A stretch of 64,000 nucleotides of DNA from Ktedonobacter racemifer DSM 44963 (GTDB lineage: Bacteria > Chloroflexota > Ktedonobacteria > Ktedonobacterales > Ktedonobacteraceae), in NCBI RefSeq assembly GCF_000178855.1, contig NZ_ADVG01000004.1, forward strand, positions 1,240,001 to 1,304,000, read 5' to 3'. The notes under the pieces are model-generated. The model ran no database searches, had not been told where the DNA came from, and saw nothing but the letters and a program-made list of their open reading frames with translations. Each line of letters starts with the position of its first letter. The stretch's first letter is position 1. Shown piece by piece: positions 8,373 through 17,525 of this stretch. The translations under genes were made by a program, and so were the position numbers.

Positions 8373-9356
8373 CTATGCCTGCTCAACTGGAATTTGTGCC
8401 TCATTGAACTCGGGCGGCGTGGCAGGCCTCTTATCGTTTTCCAGCCTCTTCTGTTTTCTTTTGCCTCGCAGGCGTGGATTGGCGATCTCGTCAATACCAA
8501 AGTTGATAAAGGTGAGGCCCGCACCCAGCAGGGCGATACAGAGGCCCGGCGGCAGAAACCACCACCATGCACCCAGTAACAGAGCATCGTTGTTCCCAGC
8601 CCAGTAGAGCATCGTTCCCCAGCTCACAGCCGTGATATCGCCCAGGCCCAGGAACTCCAGACCGGTCTCCGCAAGAATAGCGTAGATAATGGTACCCAAC
8701 AGCTGCGCGGCCACAATGGCGATCTCATTAGGCAAGATCTCATAAAAAATAATGCGCCAGTCGCTCTCACCACTGGCACGCGCTGATTCTATACACTCAC
8801 GACTGCGCATAGAGAGCGTCTGAGCGCGCAGGACACGTGCCCCCCAGGACCAGCCGGTAACCGTGAGCACGATAACGATGGTCAATGGTCCTTTATAGGC
8901 AATAAAAGCCGCCAGCAGAATCGCCAGGGGCAGGGTAGGGAGCACGAGAAAGATATTCGTGATCATTGAGAGAATTTCATCTACCCAACCACCATAATAG
9001 CCTGAGGCCAGCCCAATCACGATAGAAATAAGCATGGTCATAACACCAATGGCTATGCCCATGAAGACGGAGATACGCGTCCCGACAATCACCTGTGCCA
9101 ACACATCCTGTCCTGTCTGGGTTGTTCCCAGCCAGTGGGAAGCTGAAGGCGGTGTCAGGCGATCCGGGCTAAAGGCATTGGGATCCTGCGGCACAATGAG
9201 AGGTCCCACAATCGCCAGGAGTAAGAAGAAACCCAACACAATCAGGCCAAAACTTACCTTGCGATTCTGCGTCAGAAGGCGCCAGAGGTCACTCAAGCGC
9301 AAGCTTCGAGCCGAGAGTCCGGTCGCTGTTTCACTCGTTGTTACCTGCATATACAT
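8373..9356 (-). CDS. Peptide/oligosaccharide ABC importer permease, DppC-like
   Basis: A 327-aa inner-membrane permease of the DppC/OppC family. The N-terminal helix (FGLIVLGFFLLLAIVGPLIV), the PLxxP-like DPNAFSPDRLTPPSASHWLGT segment and the EAA loop (ESARASGESDWRIIFYEILPN) are all family hallmarks. A charged tail (RLRGKRKQKR) ends the protein. ATG 9356 or ATG 9350 (MQVTTSE) may be the start. It follows the DppB-like gene by 8 bases, so permeases and binding protein form one operon. No ATPase gene accompanies them here, so an ATPase encoded elsewhere is needed. Confidence 0.9.
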   Translation of the reverse strand: MYMQVTTSETATGLSARSLRLSDLWRLLTQNRKVSFGLIVLGFFLLLAIVGPLIVPQDPNAFSPDRLTPPSASHWLGTTQTGQDVLAQVIVGTRISVFMGIAIGVMTMLISIVIGLASGYYGGWVDEILSMITNIFLVLPTLPLAILLAAFIAYKGPLTIVIVLTVTGWSWGARVLRAQTLSMRSRECIESARASGESDWRIIFYEILPNEIAIVAAQLLGTIIYAILAETGLEFLGLGDITAVSWGTMLYWAGNNDALLLGAWWWFLPPGLCIALLGAGLTFINFGIDEIANPRLRGKRKQKRLENDKRPATPPEFNEAQIPVEQA

Positions 9357-9364
9357 TTCCCTCT

Positions 9365-10351
9365 CTAGCTTCTACTTATGCGCACACGCGGGTCGAGCAC
9401 AACATAGAGCGCGTCCGCCATGAGATTCGCCGCCAGCACGGCCACCGTAATTACCAGGAAAATTCCCTGCAAGAGCGCGTAATCCAGGTTATCGACCGCC
9501 TGCAAGATGGCAAAGCCAATTCCAGGATAGGAGAAGACAATCTCGGTCAAGAGCGAGCCGCTAACGACAAATCCCAGCGAGAGCGCAAAGGCAGTAATGT
9601 TGGGTAAAATGGCGTTGCGGGCGGCATAAGAGAACATGACCCGCCAGGGCGAGAGACCTTTGGCCTCCGCCATCAGCACATAGTCCTCGGCCAGCGTCGT
9701 AACCATGGCATTACGCATACCCAGCAGCCAGCCAGCCAGCGAGCCAATAATAATCGTCAAGGCGGGAAGAACGGCGTACCAGGCCGCGCTCAGGATAAAA
9801 TCGAGGTTCCAGCCCGGATCGGCTACATCCGAGTCATAGCCGCCATGAATGGGAAACCAGTTTAGCTGGGAGCCAAGTACATAGAGCAGCACCAGTGCCA
9901 GCCAGAAATAGGGGATTGCCGAGATAAAAGTAAAAAAGGGCGAGAGTACCACGTCCATCAGTGAACCACGCCGCCAAACAACGATGATGCCCAGTAATGT
10001 ACCAATAACAAAGCTGATGACGAGGGCCGTCCCCACCAGGACCAGCGTCCAGGGCAACTCTTGCATGATTACCTCAGAGACTGGAGTCGGCAGGTAGGTA
10101 ATGGACGTCCCTAGATTTCCATGCATCAAATTGTTTATGTATTGTCCGTACTGCGACCAGAGCGAGTCATGGTTGACGCCTAGAGAGATCTCCAATGCGT
10201 GCTGGGCCTGCGGCGACAACTTACCACGCATACGTGACATCATAGCGCTGGCTGGATTGCCTGGCGAGAGATGTGGAATGAGAAAATTAAGCGTGACCGA
10301 TGCCCACAGGGCCAGGATGTAGAAGATAATACGGCGAAGCATATGGCGCAT
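9365..10351 (-). CDS. Peptide/oligosaccharide ABC importer permease, DppB-like
   Basis: A 328-aa permease of the DppB/OppB family. It begins MRHMLRRIIFYILALWASVTLNFLI, has the periplasmic GNLGTSITYLPTPVSEVI loop typical of this family, and the EAA loop MAEAKGLSPWRVMFSYAARNAILP. Six helices are predicted. The start at 10351 may shift to the internal Met4. It sits between the binding-protein gene upstream and the DppC-like gene downstream on the same strand. Confidence 0.9.
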   Translation of the reverse strand: MRHMLRRIIFYILALWASVTLNFLIPHLSPGNPASAMMSRMRGKLSPQAQHALEISLGVNHDSLWSQYGQYINNLMHGNLGTSITYLPTPVSEVIMQELPWTLVLVGTALVISFVIGTLLGIIVVWRRGSLMDVVLSPFFTFISAIPYFWLALVLLYVLGSQLNWFPIHGGYDSDVADPGWNLDFILSAAWYAVLPALTIIIGSLAGWLLGMRNAMVTTLAEDYVLMAEAKGLSPWRVMFSYAARNAILPNITAFALSLGFVVSGSLLTEIVFSYPGIGFAILQAVDNLDYALLQGIFLVITVAVLAANLMADALYVVLDPRVRISRS

Positions 10352-10465
10352 GCCTGCCCCCTTCTAGATGAAAAAATCACCGTACAAAAAGCCTTGTCAC
10401 ATGCAGAGAACACTACCAATAGGGGACCGGGCTGAGCGGCCATCAGCGACCCAACCCGGTATGTA

Positions 10466-10487
10466 GACGCTATATTGGTATAGCGTC
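10466..10487 (-). promoter_or_regulatory. Intercistronic hairpin after the binding-protein gene
   Basis: GACGCTATA (10466-10474) pairs with TATAGCGTC (10479-10487), loop TTGG. It lies in the 152-bp gap between the binding-protein stop and the first permease. Hairpins in this place are known to stabilise the upstream message or reduce read-through, giving more binding protein than permease. That role is inferred. Confidence 0.5.
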
Positions 10488-10503
10488 CATAAGCTCGAAA
10501 TGC

Positions 10504-12186
10504 CTACTCAACCTGGTGCAGATTAAGCACGACATACTCGATATCTGGATAGGTGGCCGTGCCAGGGGCCGCATAGGGATGCTGCGCGTCAGGCCAGCCC
10601 GTGAACTTCTTAGTACTGTATTGATACCAGTACGGCTCATTGGTCAGGGGAATGCTGGGCAGTTGCTCAACCATGATCTTCTGCAAGGCCTGAATGGCCT
10701 GTTTCTGCGCGTTGGGATCGGTCGATGAGGCATATTGATCCAGCAGTTTATCCGTATTGGGATCGTTCCAGCGCTCATAGTTCGAGGGTGCGGCCTGGCC
10801 ATTGGGCGCGCTATTAGTGCTCCTGAGCAAACCATCAAAGATGTAGTAGGGGGTCGGGCCGGGATTGGTCCAGAGCATCGCCAGATCATAGTTCCCCTTC
10901 TGCAAGGCATCGTAGTATGCATCAAAGGCGATGGTATTGACCGTCACCTTAATGCCAATAGCCTGCAAATCACTCGCTATAAGCTGACAATCGGTAATCC
11001 AATCGGTATAGCCACTGACGACATTGAGGTTAAAGGTCAGCTTCTTCCCCTGTTTATCGGCATAGATGCCGTCTCCACCCTTACTAAAGCCCGCGCTCTC
11101 CAATAGCTGTTGTGCCTTCGCGGCATCCACCGAAAAGGACAGCCCGCCATACTCAGGCGCCGTATAGTCTTTATTGGCGGGAAGGATCAGCGTCGGACTG
11201 GCGGCAGGCTCATAGCCACTCTCGCCAACTTTATTCAACTGGTCGCGATTGATAGCATCGCTGATCGCCTGGCGCACCGGGAGCTGGTTGAAGGGGTACT
11301 TTGTGATGTTCATGAAGAGCATGACCACGTCGCTGGAGGGGAACCAGTAATGATTATGCACTGGATCGAGCTTGATGTATGTTTTCTCAATATCAGGAAT
11401 ATAGAGGTTGGTCCAGTCGATCTCGCCCTTTTGAAGAGCCAGTTCGGCACTGGTATTGGAGTTATAGGCCGGAATCTTTAGTTCGCTTACCTCGGGTTTA
11501 CCAGGTTGCCAGAACCTGGAATTCTTGCTCAGGGTCACCAACTGAGGCGTGAAGGATTTCAGCACAAAGGGACCGGTGCCAACGGGATTAGGATCGGCAT
11601 ATTGCGCTGGATCTCCCTTCACAGCGGACCAGACATGCTTGGGTAGAATATAGGTCTGGCCACCTAAGTACCAGATAATCGGATAGTAGGGAGCGTTCAA
11701 GGTTACCTTCACGGTGCTACTATCGGGCGCGACAACATCTTTGAAGCGAGGCGAGATACCACTGACATCAATCGAGGGATTCTGCTTGATCAGATTGAAG
11801 GTAAATACGACATCGTCGCTGGTAAAGGGCTGACCATCCGACCACTTTATATCTTTGCGCAGGTGGAAGGTAATGCTCGTAGCATCGCTGGCAAGGTCAT
11901 AGCTCTGGGCCAGCCAGGATTTAATGTCGCCATTGAGGCGATTAAAATACAACAATGTCTCATAGATCATACCCGGTGTGCCACTGATCACGCTGGATGA
12001 GTAGGGATTGAAGTTCCGTGTGTAATCTCCACCAGCATTCGCCAGCATCGTCAAGGATGTGCTTTTGTTGCTTTTGCTTGTGGTGCTACCACCACAAGCA
12101 ACAAACAAGAGAGAGAGCAGCATGAGCAGAGAGAGGCATGCCATCGTGGTTCTGCTCTTGCGCGTCAGCAAATTAGTGTGTGCCAC
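10504..12186 (-). CDS. Family 5 solute-binding lipoprotein
   Basis: A 560-aa extracytoplasmic binding protein of the DppA/OppA family (SBP_bac_5). The signal peptide ends in the lipobox LFVAC, so Cys31 is lipidated. The fold's landmark DLASDATSITFHLRKDIKWS and DGQPFTSDDVVFTFNLI are present. Members bind di- and oligopeptides, nickel or, in many thermophiles, oligosaccharides. The facing LacI-type regulator favours a sugar or glycan ligand, but this is inference. It is the first gene of the operon with the two permeases. Confidence 0.92.
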   Translation of the reverse strand: MAHTNLLTRKSRTTMACLSLLMLLSLLFVACGGSTTSKSNKSTSLTMLANAGGDYTRNFNPYSSSVISGTPGMIYETLLYFNRLNGDIKSWLAQSYDLASDATSITFHLRKDIKWSDGQPFTSDDVVFTFNLIKQNPSIDVSGISPRFKDVVAPDSSTVKVTLNAPYYPIIWYLGGQTYILPKHVWSAVKGDPAQYADPNPVGTGPFVLKSFTPQLVTLSKNSRFWQPGKPEVSELKIPAYNSNTSAELALQKGEIDWTNLYIPDIEKTYIKLDPVHNHYWFPSSDVVMLFMNITKYPFNQLPVRQAISDAINRDQLNKVGESGYEPAASPTLILPANKDYTAPEYGGLSFSVDAAKAQQLLESAGFSKGGDGIYADKQGKKLTFNLNVVSGYTDWITDCQLIASDLQAIGIKVTVNTIAFDAYYDALQKGNYDLAMLWTNPGPTPYYIFDGLLRSTNSAPNGQAAPSNYERWNDPNTDKLLDQYASSTDPNAQKQAIQALQKIMVEQLPSIPLTNEPYWYQYSTKKFTGWPDAQHPYAAPGTATYPDIEYVVLNLHQVE

Positions 12187-12458
12187 CAGACACCTCCTGA
12201 AGCGACTGAGAAATACGCTCAGCTAAACAGAGTAGACAAAACGCCAATGAACCTCTTGCGCTATATTAATGATGAAATAACTATGTATCATTTTTACGCT
12301 CTTGTCAATATTAACCCTTCTCAAATATAGTAATATACATAGCACCATGCTGCTTCCAAAGCCATTTTATTTAAAATCTAAAATCTGCTACATTCACTTC
12401 CTCTATCCATGGTAAAAATACGTTTTGGACTCAAATAGCAAAACACTATGTTCATGCA

Positions 12459-12487
12459 TTGACTTTGAGGTGAAATTTGCTTATCAT
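12459..12487 (+). promoter_or_regulatory. Sigma-70-type promoter of the LacI-family gene
   Basis: TTGACT at 12459-12464 and TATCAT at 12482-12487 are separated by 17 bases, and the GTG start lies 48 bases downstream. The gap to the divergent operon is 349 bp. AATGAT/ATCATT around 12268-12292 is a possible inverted-repeat operator on the importer side. Confidence 0.6.
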
Positions 12488-12535
12488 ACTTTCATGAACT
12501 TATTGCGCATCATTTTTGCCGGAAAGTAGGAGAAT

Positions 12536-13615
12536 GTGACAAGCTCAGTAACCGCCAGGGATGTCGCTAAACTGGCTGAAGTGTCCGTGGGAACTGTATC
12601 AAGGGTCTTCAACAACCACAGCAACGTCAGTGAAGAGATTCGGCAACGTGTCCTCAAGGTAGCGGCCGAACTGGGCTACTACCGGAACACAGGGGGACAG
12701 GCAATCTTACCGCGTACACAAAACAGGATATTGAAAGAGGTAGGCTTTCTCTATTGCTCAAGCATTGAGCCAACTCCTGCCACGATGGACCCCTACTGGG
12801 CGCCGATATTTCACGGCGTTGAAAGCGCCTCCCGGCCCTCAAATATTAAAATCACCTACCGCACCATCACCGATATTTACCTCAACCCAGCCCTGCTGAC
12901 AACCGTTCTGTATGAGATGCGCCTGGGAGGCATCATCCTGGTTGGACAGGCCAATGCCCAGACCATCGCGGCCATTCATGCCACACATACACCGGTCGTC
13001 CAGGTAGACAACTATGTCGCGGACTTGCCCACGCCAATTGATACGATCCTACCCGATAATCTCCAGGGTGCCCGACTGGCTATGGATCATCTCTTTGAAC
13101 GGGGACACCAGCAGATCGCTTTTATTGGCGGCCCAACACTTCCCGGACCCGCGCCTGCACAACAAATTTACTCCATTCAACAACGCTGGATGTGCTACTG
13201 TATGGCCTTCCTCGGCCGCAACTTGCCCATCAACTTTGATCTTGTAGAGGCTGGTAATCTTACGATGGAGGGAGGGTATGCAGCCTGCAAACGCTTGCTC
13301 GAGCGTGAGGTTGCCTTCAGTGCGATCTTCTGCGCAGACGATATTACGGCCATTGGCGCGATGAAAGCCCTACGCGAGGCTGGCTGCCGGATACCAGGCG
13401 ATGTCTCACTGATTGGCTTCGATGACATCGAACTGGGACAACACGTCACCCCGGCTCTCACGACGATCCGCGTCAATACTACTGCGATGGGAACTATCGC
13501 CCTACATACGTTAATCGAACGGGCAAATAATCCCGAGGCCCCTTATATGACCCGGCTGATAGGCACAGAACTGGTGATACGAGAATCGGTGGCTCCGCCT
13601 CAGCACTCACGCTGA
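12536..13615 (+). CDS. LacI/GalR family transcriptional regulator
   Basis: A 359-aa regulator starting at GTG 12536 behind AGTAGGAGAAT. The N-terminal HTH (VTARDVAKLAEVSVGTVSRV, then FNNHSNVSEEIRQRVLKVAAELGY) is a full LacI domain, followed by a periplasmic-binding-protein-like effector domain with the usual DNLQGARLAMDHL, HQQIAFIGG, FCADDITAIGAMKALREAG and SLIGFDDIELG. It faces the family-5 importer operon, so it most likely represses that operon and responds to the imported ligand or a product of it. Confidence 0.93.
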   Translation: MTSSVTARDVAKLAEVSVGTVSRVFNNHSNVSEEIRQRVLKVAAELGYYRNTGGQAILPRTQNRILKEVGFLYCSSIEPTPATMDPYWAPIFHGVESASRPSNIKITYRTITDIYLNPALLTTVLYEMRLGGIILVGQANAQTIAAIHATHTPVVQVDNYVADLPTPIDTILPDNLQGARLAMDHLFERGHQQIAFIGGPTLPGPAPAQQIYSIQQRWMCYCMAFLGRNLPINFDLVEAGNLTMEGGYAACKRLLEREVAFSAIFCADDITAIGAMKALREAGCRIPGDVSLIGFDDIELGQHVTPALTTIRVNTTAMGTIALHTLIERANNPEAPYMTRLIGTELVIRESVAPPQHSR

Positions 13616-13674
13616 ACAATGTAGTATGCTATGCAAGAAGGATCCATTTTATTTCTCGTCAGAAGGAGTAGAAT

Positions 13675-14331
13675 ATGTCATTACTCGACCTCTCGTCCGA
13701 CCAGCTACTCACCACCACACGCTCAGTACGTAAGCGGCTCGATTTCTCACGCCCCATTGAGCCAGAGATTCTGCAAGAATGCCTGGAGATCGCACTCCAA
13801 GCACCAACTGGCAGCAATATGCAGTCCTGGCACTTCGTCGTGGTAGATGATGCGCAGAAGAAGGCCGCCCTGGCAGAACTTTATCGCCGCAGCTACAAGG
13901 ACTATCGCCAGGCCACTGCCGCCACGTCAGGTACGGCCTTCGCTAAAAATCCCGAGCGCGGTCGCGTGCAGGAGCGCGTCGGCAACTCGGCGGACTACCT
14001 GGCCGAGCATATGCACGAGGTTCCCGTCATGCTCATCCCCTGCTTCCGTGGCCGCACCGAGAATCTACCTAGCGGCATCCAGGCCAGCATCTGGGGGTCA
14101 ATCCTGCCCGCCGCCTGGAGCTTTATGCTCGCCGCGCGCGCCCGTGGCCTGGGCAGTTCCTGGACCACCCTCCATCTTACCTATGAGAAAGAGGCCGCCG
14201 ACATCCTCGATATCCCCTACAACAAAATCACGCAGGCCGCACTCTTACCCGTCGCCTATACCCTCGGCACCGACTTTAAGCCCGCCCCCCGCGAGCCACT
14301 AAGCAAAATCCTGCACTGGAACCAGTGGTAA
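13675..14331 (+). CDS. Nitroreductase family FMN-dependent oxidoreductase
   Basis: A 218-aa protein starting at ATG 13675 behind AGAAGGAGTAGA. It has the family's RSVRKRLDFSRPI start, the FMN-contact segment LQAPTGSNMQSWHFVVV, and the later LAARARGLGSSWTTLHL and P(V)AYTLGTDFKPAPRE. These are homodimeric cytosolic enzymes that reduce nitro groups, quinones or enones with NAD(P)H. It lies 59 bases after the LacI-type gene on the same strand and might be read through from it, but is probably independent. Confidence 0.9.
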   Translation: MSLLDLSSDQLLTTTRSVRKRLDFSRPIEPEILQECLEIALQAPTGSNMQSWHFVVVDDAQKKAALAELYRRSYKDYRQATAATSGTAFAKNPERGRVQERVGNSADYLAEHMHEVPVMLIPCFRGRTENLPSGIQASIWGSILPAAWSFMLAARARGLGSSWTTLHLTYEKEAADILDIPYNKITQAALLPVAYTLGTDFKPAPREPLSKILHWNQW

Positions 14332-14368
14332 GCCCTAGATAACGTAAAACATCATAGGTGCCCGATTT

Positions 14369-14680
14369 ATGACTCTGCTAGGAAATTGGGAAACGCGCTC
14401 TCCCTCGGTAGGGACCAGCTTCAACGCGTCCGAATGCCATTCATGGCAGTGCGGCGTAAGCCTGTTTTTGCCGAGAAAGAGATAACCCATCACGCAAAAC
14501 GGAGCAGAGGAACGGTTCGGACTGCGCCCACAGGCGATTATGAATTTTAACTTTCAAAATCGGGAAACTGCATAGCGCGAAAAAGTTATCTACCTTGGTT
14601 GTTAAAATTCATAATCGCCTTCGGACGCGGTAAACCGGGTCCCTCCCTACCGAGTGTGATGCGTTTCCTAGCAGGGTCAT
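14369..14680 (+). ncRNA. Putative stand-alone HEARO / IscB-type omega RNA in a 312-bp nested inverted repeat
   Basis: Four nested complementary blocks enclose the element: 14369-14385 with 14664-14680 (17 bp, one mismatch), 14404-14414 with 14644-14654 (11 bp), 14425-14434 with 14620-14629 (10 bp) and 14532-14551 with 14601-14620 (20 bp). Between them, 14418-14530 reads CTTCAACGC, a GCCATTCATGGC hairpin, GCGGCGTAAGCC, AACCC, ACGCAAAACGGAGCAGAGG. From memory this order matches the conserved core of HEARO RNAs, the guide RNAs of IscB/IsrB. No IscB or IsrB gene is next to it. Family assignment is by recall, without a covariance search. The strand is chosen from the core motif order. Confidence 0.5.
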
Positions 14681-14697
14681 TAACGTGGCGCTTGTGT

Positions 14698-15381
14698 TTA
14701 GGCATTATCTCCAGGTGTTGCTAATGCCGAAGTATCATTCAGCCGTTCGTTGATTATCCTTGCCAGCGCGGTGATGGGTACACGCAGCATTTTGCCGCTG
14801 GTGGCTACTACATAGGCGCTTTTGGCTGGCGGGATGCGATAGTGTCTGTAAAGCTCTTCGACCTGGTAGCGCAATTCACGTATCTGCTCCCAGCGGAGTG
14901 CAGCCTCTACCTTCTCGCGCCCCCTGAGCAAGAGAAAGCCCTCCGCACAGATATAGGCTCGCTCCTGCTTGACCAGGCGATTGATCACATTCATCAGCAG
15001 AACGCCTGCGCTCACAACAAGCAGCGCCCCCAGCACCAGCAGAAATATGTAACTCCAGTGCGAGCGCGCCCATAACTCCAAATCAATCACACTTCCATCA
15101 CGCTCAAAAACCGCGTCGAAGCGCCTAAAAGGTCCCAGCACGTAGAGACTGCCCTGGTGGTCACCAAAATAGTAAAATAACAACGGGCTGGTGTATAGGA
15201 CAAGCTGATACCCACCATAGAGAGCTGGCAACGCAAATAACAGGCTCAGAAGCGTTCGACGCACGTCCCCACGCTGGAAACAAAGCTGAGGCACACCTAG
15301 GCGATACTTCTCCGCCAGGCGATAGGCCTCCAATGGCAATGGTCGCACCACTATTGCCTCCTCAAAAAATAAAACACTCAC
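14698..15381 (-). CDS. Membrane protein with PH-like domain, unknown function
   Basis: A 227-aa protein with two clear helix segments (RTLLSLLFALPALYGGYQLVL at about 42-62 and YIFLLVLGALLVVSAGVLLMNV at about 110-131). The region after the second helix (ERAYICAEGFLLLRGREKVE, then ALRWEQIRELRY) has the strand pattern of bacterial PH-like domains, in which a membrane protein reports its own level or binds lipid; the family is not certain. A short basic/acidic N-terminus may stay in the cytosol. The gene is alone on its strand. Confidence 0.65.
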   Translation of the reverse strand: MSVLFFEEAIVVRPLPLEAYRLAEKYRLGVPQLCFQRGDVRRTLLSLLFALPALYGGYQLVLYTSPLLFYYFGDHQGSLYVLGPFRRFDAVFERDGSVIDLELWARSHWSYIFLLVLGALLVVSAGVLLMNVINRLVKQERAYICAEGFLLLRGREKVEAALRWEQIRELRYQVEELYRHYRIPPAKSAYVVATSGKMLRVPITALARIINERLNDTSALATPGDNA

Positions 15382-15863
15382 TCATACACTAAAATAAGCT
15401 CTTGTGTACAAGACACTATAACATGAAAATGGCTGTATGTGTGGCCTCAATCCAAGCAGGCGCAATACACTCAATGCCCCTGTCTCTTTCTTCATGCATA
15501 TTTCCTCTGGCGCCTTCCTCGGCTTGGGTAAGGGTGTGTGGTGGCGGAATGGCTGCGCCATTCCGCCACCACACACCCTTACCCCCTGAGCGCCGCAGGC
15601 GCGAAGGCCTTACCAGGCGAAGTCTATGCAAATAGTTCTCTTTTATGCGCTATAATGACACGGTGCAGGAAGCATCCAGCTTCTGGTTGACACAACGGGC
15701 TTTAGCCCGCCGCAAGCTGCGCCGTTTCAACGGCGGCAGTGAGGCGTGCCCAGGCTTTAGCCCTTGCAGAGCACAATATAGAACATATGTTTGACAACTC
15801 CAATACATTGTCGTATACTCTAAAAGAGACACAATATATTTGTTTGAGAGAAACGTACTAAAA
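15382..15863. other. Gap with a long inverted repeat and the likely left end of the second TnpB element
   Basis: No gene supported. It holds the inverted repeat at 15526-15584, the flanking mini-palindrome GAGCGCCGCAGGCGC (15588-15602), and near 15690-15770 the words GGGCTTTAGCCCG and GGCTTTAGCCC, which look like the end structure of the downstream tnpB element. Confidence 0.45.
15526..15584. repeat. Perfect 28-bp-stem inverted repeat (shared-arm family)
   Basis: The arm GGGTAAGGGTGTGTGGTGGC (start) at 15526-15553 is exactly complementary to 15557-15584, with a 3-nt loop TGC. To the right follows GAGCGCCGCAGGCGCG, the small palindrome found beside other copies. Confidence 0.92.
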
Positions 15864-17401
15864 ATGGCAAAAGCCACGAAAACAATCAGACAAGCGTTGC
15901 AGTATCCGCCACAGTCAGCCCACTCCTTCGCGGAGCATCAGGCGCTCTACAATCGTGTCGTGGCCTTCTACTTTGAGGTCATCCAGGCCCATGAGGGCAT
16001 CCTCTCTCTCAAGAACAAGGAGGCCCTCACCGCCCTGGAGAAACTCACCCATGCGACGGAGAAGGGTCCCCATCCCATTCTGCCACTCTCCGACATCGCC
16101 CCGGATATCCCCGCGATGTTCCGGCGCGCCGCCATCAATGCGGCCCTTGGCTCTGCTCGTGCATTTTTCTCCTCGCTCAAAACGTGGCGAGCACGCAAAG
16201 AGAAGCACGAGGCCAAACCATGCAAAAAGGGCAAGCAGAAGCAGCCGTTCAGGGAGCGGCCACCGGTCCCGCCGCGCACCTGGAACAAGTCGGTCTCCTT
16301 CTACGCGGGCTTGTGGAAAGAACGCTCTCAGCACTCCATCATGCTCAGAGTGTGGACCGGCTCGTGCTGGTCCTGGCTCAAAATTGGTGCGCTTTCTCGC
16401 GATCTTCCCGAGGGGTACGCACTAGGGAGCCCGCAACTGGTTCGCAAGGGCAACCGCTGGTGGTTGCATACTCCCATCGAGAAAACGTTGGAGGCCCCCG
16501 CCAACGTTGTTGAACAGATAGCATCCAAAGAGAGACGTATCTGCGCAGTCGATTTGAACCTCGACCAGCATGTAGCCGTGTGTACCGTCCAGGCAGTCGA
16601 AGGCACCATCCTGTCTACGTCCTTCATTGGAAATGGCACAGCGGTATCGGGCACAAGGCGCGCGACTGCTCGGACGCATTGCGCACAACCGATCTCAGAC
16701 TGGCATCATTGCCCAAGGGGAACAGGACAATGCTGATCTGTGGCGCAAGATCAGGCACGTCGATGAGCACATCGCGCACCAGGTGAGCGCCCGCATTGTC
16801 CAGTTCGCCATCGAGCAGCAAGCAAGCATACTGGTCTTCGAGCATCTAGGCAACCTGCGCCCGGAAAGAGGCACGTATTCGCGCCGCAGCAACATGAAAC
16901 GCGCCTACTGGATGCGCAGGGCGCATCTTCAAGTACGCGAAGTACAAGGCGTGGAATGCACGTGGTATCATCACGTGCCGCGTCAATCCGCGCAATACGA
17001 GCCGGCAATGCCATCGCTGTCACGCGCCCGTCATTCGCTACAATGAGGGCGAGCCGGTTGAGGGATACACGCCCGGCGCGGCGCTTTGCCTGTGCCCACA
17101 ATGCCAGATGCGCGACCATGCCGACCGCAATGCCAGTCTGAGAATCGGGCAGCGCTTGATCGAGCGCTCCCAAGAACCGTTGAAGGAAAAGCCTCATGCT
17201 CGTTCGCGATGTGCGATGAGGGGGTCGAAAGACCCAGGTGTTGGGATCTCTCAGGATGCCGAACGCGAAGGGCAACCATCTCTTGCTCAAGCAAGGCAAG
17301 GGGATCACGCCAACGGGCCTGGCACCGCCCAGGGGGGATTGCGCCGGATGGGTGCGCGCCTCTCAGATATGGCTACCACACTACGCCTCCATTTTGAGTA
17401 G
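15864..17401 (+). pseudogene. tnpB: TnpB of a second type, broken by two frameshifts
   Basis: Three frames in sequence make one TnpB-like protein. MAKATKTIRQALQ to SFIGNGTAVSG (15864 to about 16650) includes the first RuvC Asp in ICAVDLNLDQH; the next frame (about 16650-16910) carries the Glu in ILVFEHLGNL; the last frame (about 16910-17401) has the zinc ribbon (CHRCH and CPQC) and RDHADRNAS. The two shifts fall near 16650 and 16910. An intact product would be about 510 aa. It is therefore a decayed element, or one with sequencing errors at two sites. The end structure reaches to about 17510, just before cobT. Confidence 0.8.
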
Positions 17402-17525
17402 TCCCTACGGGACATGTCTCACGGAGGCGCTTACGGAGCCGTGTCAGAAGCTGCTGGGCTTTAGCCCATGCGGAGTGTCACAGACACCTATTTCGTCCTT
17501 ACGAGGCATTACGAGAGGATTTTCT

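Noticed and set aside
15402..15635. Overlapping 71-77-aa frames on both strands
   Set aside because: They run through the 28-bp inverted repeat and exist only because a palindrome is open on both strands.
17404..17525. Cobalamin riboswitch before cobT
   Set aside because: The region consists of TnpB element-end sequence; no B12-box GCCACTG-type core was seen.
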